Origin: Pseudomonadota bacterium
Lineage (GTDB): Bacteria; Pseudomonadota; Alphaproteobacteria; Azospirillales; Azospirillaceae
Assembly: GCA_023411035.1 (NCBI GenBank)
Contig: JAEYPE010000117.1
Coordinates: 1 to 8,441 of the forward strand
Length of the DNA: 8,441 bases
Direction of reading: 5' to 3'
Each line of letters begins with the position of its first letter. The stretch's first letter is position 1. The position numbers were made by a program, and so were the translations under genes. Below are positions 1-6,531 of this stretch, piece by piece. The notes beneath the pieces were generated by a model. It was not told where the DNA came from. It did no database searches and saw nothing but the letters and a program-made list of their open reading frames with translations.

Positions 1-598
1 GGGCCGGCGGAGCCTCCGCCGTCACGGTCGGAGCGGGTGCCGGCGCCGGAGCAACGGGCGACTCGGCGGGGACCGGCGCCACGGCGTTCTGGGTTCCGTT
101 GAGGGGCAGCGTGTCGAGCAGCGAAACCAGCCGGTCGGGCAGCGCCGGGACCAGATCGACCATCGACCGGTCGGTCGCCGACAGATAGTACCAGCCGCCA
201 TAGACGATGCCCGCCAGCACCATCGTGCCCAGCAGGACCGCGCCGCCGGGGATGCGGCCTTCCGGGACCGGGGTGGGGAAATAGAGCTGCTGGCTGCGCG
301 TGCGGCCCGCCGCCTCGTCCTTGTAGCGGGTAAGGATGGCTTCCGGGTCCAGCCCCAGGCATTCGGCGTAGGAGCGCAGGAAGCCCGCCGCGTAGGCGGT
401 GCCCGGCAGTTCCTCGAACCGGCCCGATTCGATGGCTTGCAGATAGGGGTAGCGGATGCGCAGCATCGTCGCGACCTCGCGCAGGTCGTAGCCGAGGCTC
501 TCGCGCGTCTCACGCAAGGTGTCGGACACGCTGGGGCCGGTCTGCGCCGGACCGTCCTGGGCGGGGTCGTAAGAGCCGAAAACCTTGCGCTTGCCCAT
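1..598 (-). CDS. RodZ-like HTH membrane protein, N-terminal part (partial)
   Basis: About 199 N-terminal residues are visible; the gene continues past the left edge. Residues about 24-91 form the helix-turn-helix domain seen in RodZ-type proteins, with the pattern SDTLRETRESLGYDLREVA followed by the LPGTAYAAGFLRSYAECLGL stretch. A single hydrophobic segment lies at about 117-139 (IPGGAVLLGTMVLAGIVYGG), and after about residue 170 the chain becomes Pro/Ala-rich, like the periplasmic linker of RodZ. In characterised RodZ the cytoplasmic HTH binds MreB to help control cell shape; that role is inferred here. The C-terminal domain that would confirm it lies outside the window. The start is uncertain: ATG at 598 is preceded directly by an in-frame ATG at 601, and neither has a good Shine-Dalgarno sequence. 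A candidate promoter lies at 705-734. It could instead be a generic XRE-type membrane regulator. Confidence 0.8.
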   Translation of the reverse strand, partial: MGKRKVFGSYDPAQDGPAQTGPSVSDTLRETRESLGYDLREVATMLRIRYPYLQAIESGRFEELPGTAYAAGFLRSYAECLGLDPEAILTRYKDEAAGRTRSQQLYFPTPVPEGRIPGGAVLLGTMVLAGIVYGGWYYLSATDRSMVDLVPALPDRLVSLLDTLPLNGTQNAVAPVPAESPVAPAPAPAPTVTAEAPPA

Positions 599-704
599 CA
601 TATCAACCGTACCGTCGCTCCGGATGCCTCATGGTCCCACCCCCGGCATGGGTACGCCAGCCGCCGGGTCGGCGCAACCGGGAAAGACCTCGATCATGCG
701 ACGT

Positions 705-734
705 TGTATACGCCCTTCGTCCGGATCGCTGTAA
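705..734 (-). promoter_or_regulatory. Candidate sigma-70 promoter for the rodZ-like gene
   Basis: On the minus strand TTACAG (734-729) and TATACA (710-705) are separated by 18 bp, about 105 bp upstream of the rodZ-like start. The -10 is good and the -35 weak. The alternative -35 TTGTTA sits too far away (21 bp). The call rests on sequence inspection alone. The promoter would separate the rodZ-like gene from ptsP, which ends at 809. I see no convincing terminator just after ptsP, so read-through from the lysC cluster remains possible. Confidence 0.35.
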
Positions 735-737
735 CAA

Positions 738-764
738 AACACCGATGCGGCAGAACACCGATGC
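738..764. repeat. Tandem 11-bp direct repeat, period 16
   Basis: AACACCGATGC occurs at 738-748 and again, identically, at 754-764, with 5 bp between. Read on the minus strand this is GCATCGGTGTT twice, ending just upstream of the candidate -35 element of the rodZ-like gene. Two identical half-sites directly next to a promoter are a common arrangement for a regulator binding site, but no known operator was recognised. The rest of the 599-808 gap shows no gene I can support. Confidence 0.6.
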
Positions 765-808
765 TAGGCATGCTTCCAAGAGCGGCGGAGCGGTTTCGGA
801 TGCGGCCT

Positions 809-3109
809 TCAGATGATGACGCCGTGGTCCTTGGCGAAAGTGCGCAGCTTGTCGCGCAGGCTGTGGTCGCCCCGCTGGTACAGCCCGCTCATGTACTGGC
901 GCAGCGCCGCCACGTCCAGGGAGCGCAGCATGGTCTTCACCGGCCCGACCGAGGGCGGCGACATCGACAGCGTGCGGAAGCCGATGCCGATCAACGCCAT
1001 GGCGTCCAGCGGACGGCCCGCCATCTCGCCGCAGATGCTGACCGGGACGCCGGCGTCGCCGCAAGCCTCGACCAGCCGCCGCAGCAGGCTGAGCATGGCC
1101 GGCGACAGCGGGTCGTAACGCCCGGCGGTGCGCGGATTGCCGCGGTCGCTGGCGAAGATGTACTGCGCCAGATCGTTGGAGCCGACCGACAGGAAATCCA
1201 CCCGCGGCAGCAGCGCCGGCAACTGCCACAGCAGCGCCGGCACCTCGATCATCGTGCCGACGCGCAGGCGGCTGGGCGGTTCGCAGCCCTGGCTCTCCTG
1301 CCGCGCGATCTCCAGATCGAGCAGGCGGCGGGCGGCGTCGAACTCCGCCACCTCGGCGATCATCGGGAACATCACCGACAGCGGGCGCCCGCTGGAGGCC
1401 CGCAGCAGAGCGCGCAACTGCTGGCGAAGCAGCGACGGATGGTCCAGCCCGATGCGGATGGCCCGCCAGCCGAGCGCCGGATTCTCCTCCCCCTCGCTCG
1501 CCGCGATGTAGGGCAGCATCTTGTCGCCGCCGACATCCAGCGTGCGGAAGACCACCGGCTTGTCGTCGGTCTGGTCCAGGATGCGGGAATAAAGCTCGGT
1601 CTGCGCCTGGACGTCCGGGTAGGTCGAGCGCACCATGAAGGGGATTTCGGTGCGGTAGAGGCCCACGCCCTCCGCCCCGCTGGCCTTCAGATGCGGCAGG
1701 TCGATCAGCAGGCCGCAGTTCAACTGTATGGAGATCGGCACGCCATCCCGCGTGACGGAGGGAAGCGCACGGATCTTCTCGTACATCTCCTCCTTGCGGG
1801 CGCGGAGCGCCACGGCCTCCACGAAGGCCATCTGGATGTCTTCCGCCGGGCGGACGAAAGCCTGCCCGTGGTCGCCGTCCACGATCACCGGGTCCAGCGG
1901 CTCGATCCGGTTCAGCGCGTCCGGCGCCTGCACCACCGGGATGTTCAGCGCCCGCGCCACGATGCAGACATGGCTGGACGGCGAGCCTTCCTCCAGGATC
2001 ACGCCGCGCAGGCGGCGCTGGTCGTAGTCCAGCAGCTCCGCCGGCCCCATGGAGCGGGCGACCAGGATGATGTCGTCCGGCAGGGTGCCGCCGTCCGCCT
2101 CGGACTTGCGCCCGGCAAGGTGCTGGAGCAGCCGGTTGGTCAGGTCTTCCAGGTCGAGCAGCCGTTCGCGGATGTAGGGGTCCGTCAGGTGGCTCATGCG
2201 GGCGCGGGTGTCGTTCTGCACCTGCTGCACCGCCGCTTCCGCCGTCAGGCCCATGCGGATCGCCTCGCGGATGCGCGACAGCCACCCGCGGTCCTCCGCG
2301 AACATGCGGTAGGTTTCCAGAATGTCCTTGGGCTCGCTCAGGCCCGCCAGCGCCGCCGCGTTCAGCAGGTCGTCGATGGCGCTGTGCATGGTGGCGATGG
2401 CGGCGTTCAGCCGTCCCAACTCGCTTTCCGCATCCTCCGCCACCATCTGGCGGATGGTGAGCTGCGGGCGGTGGATCACCGCCAGCCCCATCGCCAGACC
2501 GTTGGCCAGCGACGTGCCCGACAGGCGGGCCGGAAGCAGCGCCGGATCGCCGGTGGAGGCGACCTCCTGCGGGTTGACCAGCTCGCCCTGGGCGACCAGT
2601 TCGGCCACCACCATGGCGATGGTCTGGAGCGTCTCGACCTCGACCTCGGTGTAGCGGCGGCGGTCCTTGTGCTGGATGACCAGGACGCCGCGGACCTTGC
2701 CGCCGCGCAGGATCGGCACGCCGGCCAGCGACAGGAACGGGTCCTCCCCCGTTTCCGGGCGGTAGACGAAGCTGTGGTGCGACGGCGCGTTGTCCAGCGC
2801 GATGGGCCGCGCGTGGCCGGCGATGTCGCCGACGATGCCCTCGCCCACGCGAAGGCGCGTGTGGTGCACGGCGTCCTGGTTCAGACCGACGGTGGAGAAC
2901 AGCTCCAACACCTCGCCCGCCCGCATGACGTAGCAGGAGCAGACGTCCGCCCCCATCTCCATGCCGATCAGGGTGACGATCTTGTCCAGCCGCTCCTGCC
3001 CGGAGCCGGACCCCGCCATGATGTCGCGCAGCCGCGCCAGCAGCCGGCGCGAGGCGGCGCCGTCGAAGCCCGGTGAACCGGCGGGGATGTCGCCCAGGAT
3101 GCCGCTCAT
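809..3109 (-). CDS. ptsP: Phosphoenolpyruvate--protein phosphotransferase PtsP (EI-Ntr)
   Basis: This 766-residue protein is the first enzyme of the nitrogen PTS. It autophosphorylates with phosphoenolpyruvate and passes the phosphate to NPr and then to PtsN (6532-6990). A GAF sensor domain covers about residues 36-178 (LDKIVTLIGMEMGADVCSCY near its start). The PTS enzyme I domains follow: the phospho-histidine motif GSPSSHVCIVARALNIPVV with His380, the PEP-binding stretches EGVGLYRTEIPF (Arg486) and FRTLDVGGDK (Arg522), GTMIEVPALL at 618-627, SVGSNDLAQY at 641-650, and the catalytic cysteine in ICGEMAG (Cys693). All key residues are present and the length is normal for GAF-containing EI-Ntr. 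In other proteobacteria the GAF domain lets glutamine and 2-oxoglutarate set phosphorylation, which is assumed here. The ATG directly follows the TAG stop of the upstream gene (TAGATG), with a G-rich ribosome-binding stretch inside that gene's end, so translation is probably coupled. Confidence 0.97.
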   Translation of the reverse strand: MSGILGDIPAGSPGFDGAASRRLLARLRDIMAGSGSGQERLDKIVTLIGMEMGADVCSCYVMRAGEVLELFSTVGLNQDAVHHTRLRVGEGIVGDIAGHARPIALDNAPSHHSFVYRPETGEDPFLSLAGVPILRGGKVRGVLVIQHKDRRRYTEVEVETLQTIAMVVAELVAQGELVNPQEVASTGDPALLPARLSGTSLANGLAMGLAVIHRPQLTIRQMVAEDAESELGRLNAAIATMHSAIDDLLNAAALAGLSEPKDILETYRMFAEDRGWLSRIREAIRMGLTAEAAVQQVQNDTRARMSHLTDPYIRERLLDLEDLTNRLLQHLAGRKSEADGGTLPDDIILVARSMGPAELLDYDQRRLRGVILEEGSPSSHVCIVARALNIPVVQAPDALNRIEPLDPVIVDGDHGQAFVRPAEDIQMAFVEAVALRARKEEMYEKIRALPSVTRDGVPISIQLNCGLLIDLPHLKASGAEGVGLYRTEIPFMVRSTYPDVQAQTELYSRILDQTDDKPVVFRTLDVGGDKMLPYIAASEGEENPALGWRAIRIGLDHPSLLRQQLRALLRASSGRPLSVMFPMIAEVAEFDAARRLLDLEIARQESQGCEPPSRLRVGTMIEVPALLWQLPALLPRVDFLSVGSNDLAQYIFASDRGNPRTAGRYDPLSPAMLSLLRRLVEACGDAGVPVSICGEMAGRPLDAMALIGIGFRTLSMSPPSVGPVKTMLRSLDVAALRQYMSGLYQRGDHSLRDKLRTFAKDHGVII

Positions 3110-4198
3110 CTACGCCGCCCCCAATATGGCCGCCGGCCCTTCGGCGCCGGTTTGCGGGCAGCGCGCCGCCAGCGCCGATTCGGCCTGGGCGATCAGGTCC
3201 GCGATGATCTCCGCCACCGGCTGTTCGCGCGTGACCATCCCGACGCTCTGCCCCGCCATGAGGGAGCCGCTGTCCACATCGCCGTCGATCACCGCGCGGC
3301 GCAGCGCGCCGGCCCAGAAATGCTCGATCTCCAGGATGCCCTGGTCACGGGTCATCTCGCCGCGGTCCACCTTGCCGATGACCTCGCGCTGGAGTTCCAT
3401 GAAGCGCTTGGAACCGGCGTTGGCGAGCGCCCGCACCGGGATCACCGGAAAGCGCGGGTCGATCTGCACCGACGCCTGGGCGTCGCGCGCCGACGCCCTG
3501 ATGAAGACCTCCTTGAAGCGGGGATGCGCGATCGATTCGGTGGCGCAGACGAATCGGGTGCCGATCTGCACGCCCGCCGCCCCCTGCTCCAGATAGGACA
3601 GGATGGCCTCGCCGCGCCCGATGCCGCCGGCCACGAAGACCGGGACCTCGCGCAGGTCGGGCAGGATTTCCTGCGCCAGAACGGTGGTGGAGACGGGGCC
3701 GATGTGGCCGCCGGCCTCCGTGCCCTCGATCACCAGGGCGTCGATGCCCTGCTTCACCAGCCGCTTGCCGCTGACCAGCGTCGGGGCGAAGGCCAGGGCG
3801 CGGGCGCCGCCGTCCTTGATGCGCTTGATGGCGGCGCCGGACGGAAAGCCCCCGGCGACCACCACATGCGTAACCCTCTGCTCCCGGCAGACGTCGATCA
3901 GACGGTCCAGATCCGGGTGCATGTTGATGAGGTTGACGCCGAAGGGCTTGGCGGTCAGCGCCCGCGTGGCGGCGATTTCCGCCGCCAACAGGTCCGGCGG
4001 CATCGAGCCGCAGGCGAGAACGCCGAAGCCCCCGGCGTTGGAGATGGCGGAGACGAGTCGGCGTTCCGACACCCAGCTCATCGCACCGCCCATGATGGCG
4101 GTGCGCGTGCCGAGGAAGGCGCGGCCACGCGCCCACAGCCGGTCGAGTCGGGCGCTTGCCGCCCCGTCGGATGTGGCGTCGGACCTGGAGTCGGTCAT
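3110..4198 (-). CDS. FabK/nitronate-monooxygenase family flavoprotein
   Basis: This 362-residue protein is an FMN-dependent TIM-barrel enzyme of the 2-nitropropane dioxygenase / enoyl-ACP reductase II superfamily. Visible motifs are the N-terminal GGAMSWVSERRLVSAISNAGG (about 37-57), KPFGVNLI at 84-91, the active-site motif EGTEAGGHIGPVST with His165, and the FMN phosphate-binding region VFVAGGIGRGEAI to GVQIGTRFV (about 187-217). GSLMAGQSVGMV (about 311-322) lies near the C-terminus. Nitronate monooxygenases oxidise toxic alkyl nitronates; FabK reduces enoyl-ACP in fatty-acid synthesis. Several motifs, including the HPRFKE segment and the GSLMAGQ box, resemble FabK as I recall it, so the exact reaction is open. 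The start is well supported: GGAGG at 4210-4206 lies 7 nt before the ATG. It lies 26 nt after lysC and abuts ptsP, so all three are probably co-transcribed. Confidence 0.9.
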   Translation of the reverse strand: MTDSRSDATSDGAASARLDRLWARGRAFLGTRTAIMGGAMSWVSERRLVSAISNAGGFGVLACGSMPPDLLAAEIAATRALTAKPFGVNLINMHPDLDRLIDVCREQRVTHVVVAGGFPSGAAIKRIKDGGARALAFAPTLVSGKRLVKQGIDALVIEGTEAGGHIGPVSTTVLAQEILPDLREVPVFVAGGIGRGEAILSYLEQGAAGVQIGTRFVCATESIAHPRFKEVFIRASARDAQASVQIDPRFPVIPVRALANAGSKRFMELQREVIGKVDRGEMTRDQGILEIEHFWAGALRRAVIDGDVDSGSLMAGQSVGMVTREQPVAEIIADLIAQAESALAARCPQTGAEGPAAILGAA

Positions 4199-4205
4199 CG
4201 CCGCC

Positions 4206-4210
4206 CCTCC
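4206..4210 (-). promoter_or_regulatory. Strong ribosome-binding site of the flavoprotein gene
   Basis: A perfect GGAGG on the minus strand lies 7 nt upstream of the ATG at 4198, in the 26-nt gap after the lysC stop. It decides the start of the flavoprotein gene and supports its independent initiation within the lysC transcript. Confidence 0.7.
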
Positions 4211-4224
4211 CCCGTCACCGCGGC

Positions 4225-5460
4225 TCAGGCCGCGTCCAGCCCGTAGGCGGTGTGCAGCGCGCGCAGCGCCAGCTCCGCATACTCCTCGGCGATCAGGACG
4301 GAGATCTTGATCTCGGAGGTGGAGATGACCTGGATGTTGATGCCCTTGTCGGCCAGTGCCTTGAACATGCGCTGCGCGACGCCGGCGTGGCTGCGCATGC
4401 CGACACCGATCACCGACACCTTCACCACGTTGGCGTCGGAGGCGAGGCGCTGGTAGTTCAGCTCGGCCTTCGCGTCCTCCAGCACCTTCACGGCGCGGGC
4501 GACGTCGGCCTTGCCGACCGTGAAGGTCAGGTCGGTGGACTTGCCGTCCTCGGACACGTTCTGGACGATCATGTCCACATTGACGGCGGCGTCGGTCAGC
4601 GGACCGAAGATGTTCGCCGCCACACCCGGTCGGTCGGCCACGCCGATGAGGGTGATCTTCGCCTCGTCGCGGCTGTAGGCGATGCCGCTCACAACTTCCT
4701 TTTCCACGATCTCGTCCTCGTCAACAACAAGGGTACCGGGAAGCGCGCTGCCGGCGGCCTCCTCGAAGCTCGACAGAACCTGCACGCGCACGCGGTGGTT
4801 CATCGCCATCTCGACCGAGCGGGTCTGGAGGACCTTGGCCCCCTGCGACGCCAGCTCCAGCATCTCCTCATAGGTGATCTTGGAGAGCTTCTTGGCCTTG
4901 GTGACGATGCGCGGGTCGGTGGTGTAGACGCCGTCCACGTCGGTGTAGATGTCGCAGCGGTCGGCCTTCAGCGCCGCCGCCAGGGCGACCGCCGAGGTGT
5001 CCGAGCCGCCGCGGCCCAGCGTGGTGATGCGCCCGCCTTCGGTCACGCCCTGGAAGCCGGCGACCACGGCGACCTCGCCGGTGTTCATCCGCTTGTCCAG
5101 CTCCGCCGTGTCGATGGACACGATGCGCGCCTTGCCGTGCGTCTCGTCGCTGTAGATCGGGATCTGCCAGCCGAGCCAGGACCGCGCCTGGATGCCGAGC
5201 GACTGCAGCGCGATGGCGAGGAGACCGGAGGTCACCTGCTCGCCCGAAGCGACGATGGAGTCGTACTCGCGCGCGTCGTGCAGCTTGTCGATGTCGTTGC
5301 AATATTTTACGAGCTGGTTGGTCACGCCGGACATCGCCGACACGACGACGGCCACCTGGTGGCCCGCCTTCACTTCCTGCTCGACCTTTCGGGCCACGTT
5401 CTTGATGCGGTCGATGTCGCCGACCGACGTGCCGCCGAACTTGAGGACGATCCGCGCCAT
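4225..5460 (-). CDS. lysC: Aspartate kinase (aspartokinase)
   Basis: This 411-residue enzyme phosphorylates L-aspartate with ATP, the first step toward lysine, threonine, methionine and diaminopimelate. The amino acid kinase domain begins with the canonical MARIVLKFGGTSVGD (KFGGTS at 7-12) and contains SAMSGVTNQL (41-50), SGEQVTSGLLA at 72-82, the GRGGSDTSA loop (149-157), and TDVDGVYTTDPRIV at 173-186. Two ACT regulatory domains follow at about 267-340 and 346-405 (VNVDMIVQN and GINIQVISTSEIKIS), which usually bind lysine and/or threonine for feedback control. Length and architecture match monofunctional proteobacterial aspartokinase. It is the first gene of a probable lysC-flavoprotein-ptsP operon. 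The start is fixed by the family N-terminus although the ribosome-binding site is poor: a GAGG sits only 1 nt from the ATG. A possible internal start is described at 4707. Confidence 0.98.
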   Translation of the reverse strand: MARIVLKFGGTSVGDIDRIKNVARKVEQEVKAGHQVAVVVSAMSGVTNQLVKYCNDIDKLHDAREYDSIVASGEQVTSGLLAIALQSLGIQARSWLGWQIPIYSDETHGKARIVSIDTAELDKRMNTGEVAVVAGFQGVTEGGRITTLGRGGSDTSAVALAAALKADRCDIYTDVDGVYTTDPRIVTKAKKLSKITYEEMLELASQGAKVLQTRSVEMAMNHRVRVQVLSSFEEAAGSALPGTLVVDEDEIVEKEVVSGIAYSRDEAKITLIGVADRPGVAANIFGPLTDAAVNVDMIVQNVSEDGKSTDLTFTVGKADVARAVKVLEDAKAELNYQRLASDANVVKVSVIGVGMRSHAGVAQRMFKALADKGINIQVISTSEIKISVLIAEEYAELALRALHTAYGLDAA

Positions 5461-5478
5461 ACCTCACACCATATCTGG

Positions 5479-5496
5479 GCCGGCAAAAAAGCCGGC
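5479..5496. other. GCCGGC-A6-GCCGGC hairpin in the lysC leader
   Basis: GCCGGC at 5479-5484 and again at 5491-5496 flank six adenines, forming a 6-bp inverted repeat. In the lysC transcript (minus strand) this is a short hairpin with a U6 loop, ending 18 nt before the start codon. No U-tract follows the stem, so it is not a normal intrinsic terminator. Each arm is itself palindromic, so a protein-binding site is another possibility. Confidence 0.45.
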
Positions 5497-5518
5497 AGTC
5501 CGCGCCCCCGCTCTACCG

Positions 5519-5547
5519 TTGCCGGCGCGGGGCGGCGTATCCATACT
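5519..5547 (+). promoter_or_regulatory. Candidate ubiG promoter
   Basis: TTGCCG (5519-5524) and CATACT (5542-5547) are separated by 17 bp, about 70 bp upstream of the ubiG start. The match is moderate. The -10 overlaps the candidate -10 of the oppositely oriented lysC promoter. Confidence 0.35.
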
Positions 5548-5568
5548 CTGTCGCTCACAGCGAGGCAA
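5540..5568 (-). promoter_or_regulatory. Candidate lysC operon promoter
   Basis: On the minus strand TTGCCT (5568-5563) and TATGGA (5545-5540) are separated by exactly 17 bp. Transcription would begin near 5533, giving a lysC leader of roughly 70 nt that contains the 5479-5496 hairpin. No leader peptide or known lysine riboswitch structure was recognised in that short leader. Confidence 0.4.
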
Positions 5569-5616
5569 GTTCGCCCCGCAATTGTTTCCGCAAACCAAGC
5601 ATACGGGATTTCTTTC

Positions 5617-6378
5617 ATGACCGCGACCGCCGGAACCGCAGGCACCGCAGGCACTGTCGACCCCGAGGACATCGCCCGCTTTTCGGCCATCGCCGCGGAA
5701 TGGTGGGACCCCACGGGCAAGTTCCGGCCCCTGCACCGGCTGAACCCGCTGCGGCTGACCTACATCCGCGACACGCTGTGCCGTCGGTTCGGCCGCGACC
5801 CGCTGGCGGTGCAGCCGTTGAAGGGCCTGCGCATCGTGGACATCGGCTGCGGCGGCGGCCTGCTGTCCGAACCCGTGGCCCGCATGGGCGCCACCGTGGT
5901 CGGCGTGGACGCGGCCGAGCGGAACGTACGCACCGCCGCCGCCCACGCCGCGGAGACCGGTACGCCCGTGGACTACCGCGCCACCACCGCCGAAGCCCTG
6001 GCCGCCGGCGGCGAGCGTTTCGACGCCGTTCTTGCGATGGAGGTGATCGAGCATGTCGCCGACGTGCCACTGTTCGTGAAGTCCTGCGCGGAGCTGCTGG
6101 CGCCGGGCGGCGTGCTGTTCCTGGCGACCCTGAACCGCACCCCGAAATCCTTCGCGCTGGCCATCGTCGGAGCGGAGTACATCCTGCGCTGGATGCCCCG
6201 CGGCACCCACAACTGGCGCCAGTTCCTGCGGCCCGGCGAACTGGCCGCCGCCGTACGCACGGAGGGGCTGGCGATCCGCGACCTGACCGGCATCACCTAC
6301 AGCCCGCTGTCCGACGAGTTCCGGCTGAACCCGCGCGATCTCGACGTGAACTACATGGGCTGGGCCGAGCGCGCCTGA
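5617..6378 (+). CDS. ubiG: Ubiquinone biosynthesis O-methyltransferase UbiG
   Basis: This 253-residue class I SAM-dependent methyltransferase carries out both O-methylations of ubiquinone synthesis. The N-terminal signature is DIARFSAIAAEWWDPTGKFRPLHRLNPLRL (18-47), of which the AxxWWDPxGxFxPLHxxNPxR pattern is typical of UbiG. SAM-binding motif I is VDIGCGGGLLSEP (74-86), followed by the acidic VVGVDAAERN (95-104), AMEVIEHV (140-147) and PGGVLFLATLNRTPKS (163-178). The end is YMGWAERA. The ATG at 5617 is the only good start, with a weak GGGA about 8 nt upstream; the reading frame stays open far upstream, but that is antisense to lysC. It is a lone gene, divergent from lysC and convergent with ptsN, and ends in a hairpin terminator. 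Residues 6-13 come from a small 9-bp tandem repeat. Confidence 0.97.
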   Translation: MTATAGTAGTAGTVDPEDIARFSAIAAEWWDPTGKFRPLHRLNPLRLTYIRDTLCRRFGRDPLAVQPLKGLRIVDIGCGGGLLSEPVARMGATVVGVDAAERNVRTAAAHAAETGTPVDYRATTAEALAAGGERFDAVLAMEVIEHVADVPLFVKSCAELLAPGGVLFLATLNRTPKSFALAIVGAEYILRWMPRGTHNWRQFLRPGELAAAVRTEGLAIRDLTGITYSPLSDEFRLNPRDLDVNYMGWAERA

Positions 6379-6395
6379 ACGTACACAAGGATGGA

Positions 6396-6434
6396 GAGCG
6401 TACGTACAAACGTACGCTCCTTCCCTTTTCCCCT
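6396..6434 (+). terminator. Rho-independent-like terminator of ubiG
   Basis: A perfect 10-bp stem (6396-6405 with 6410-6419, GAGCGTACGT pairing with ACGTACGCTC) with a 4-nt loop begins 17 bp after the ubiG stop. It is followed on the plus strand by a pyrimidine tract with a T4 run (6426-6429). The T-tract is interrupted by C, so termination strength is uncertain. Confidence 0.65.
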
Positions 6435-6453
6435 TCCGGCCCTTTTCCCCTTC
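6423..6453. repeat. 14-bp pyrimidine direct repeat
   Basis: CCCTTTTCCCCTTC occurs at 6423-6436 and, identically, at 6440-6453 (period 17), immediately after the ubiG terminator stem. It has no known function. The remainder of the 6379-6531 gap holds the two terminators and no gene I can support. Confidence 0.55.
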
Positions 6454-6479
6454 GGGACGGGTGGACACACCCAGAACGG

Positions 6480-6508
6480 AAAACGGGAGAGCCGCCGGCT
6501 CTCCCGTT
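6480..6508 (-). terminator. Intrinsic terminator of the hpf-ptsN transcript
   Basis: On the minus strand a perfect 12-bp stem (6508-6497 with 6493-6482; core ACGGGAGAGCC pairing with GGCTCTCCCGT) with a 3-nt loop ends in TTTT (6483-6480). It begins 24 bp after the ptsN stop. This is a classic rho-independent terminator and faces the ubiG terminator across the convergent gap. Confidence 0.85.
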
Positions 6509-6531
6509 CCGGTCGTTCGCTGGGGTGCTTC

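Noticed and set aside
631..816. 61-codon plus-strand frame in the gap between the rodZ-like gene and ptsP
   Set aside because: No ribosome-binding site, no recognisable motif, and it overlaps the candidate minus-strand promoter and repeats.
437..3076. Very long open frame on the plus strand opposite ptsP (about 880 codons)
   Set aside because: It is antisense to a fully conserved ptsP, its translation is Arg/His/Gln/Ala-rich low-complexity sequence with no domain, and long antisense frames are expected in GC-rich genes with strong third-position bias.
3152..4246. Long plus-strand frame opposite the flavoprotein gene
   Set aside because: Same GC-bias shadow pattern; the minus-strand gene has clear conserved motifs and a perfect ribosome-binding site.
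4156..5616. Open frame antisense to lysC running in frame into ubiG, suggesting a fused longer ubiG
   Set aside because: The upstream part is a shadow of lysC with no recognisable domain; the family N-terminus and the divergent promoter region place the ubiG start at 5617.
5464..6468. Minus-strand frame opposite ubiG of over 300 codons
   Set aside because: No conserved domain, and composition typical of antisense frames; ubiG on the plus strand explains the coding signal.
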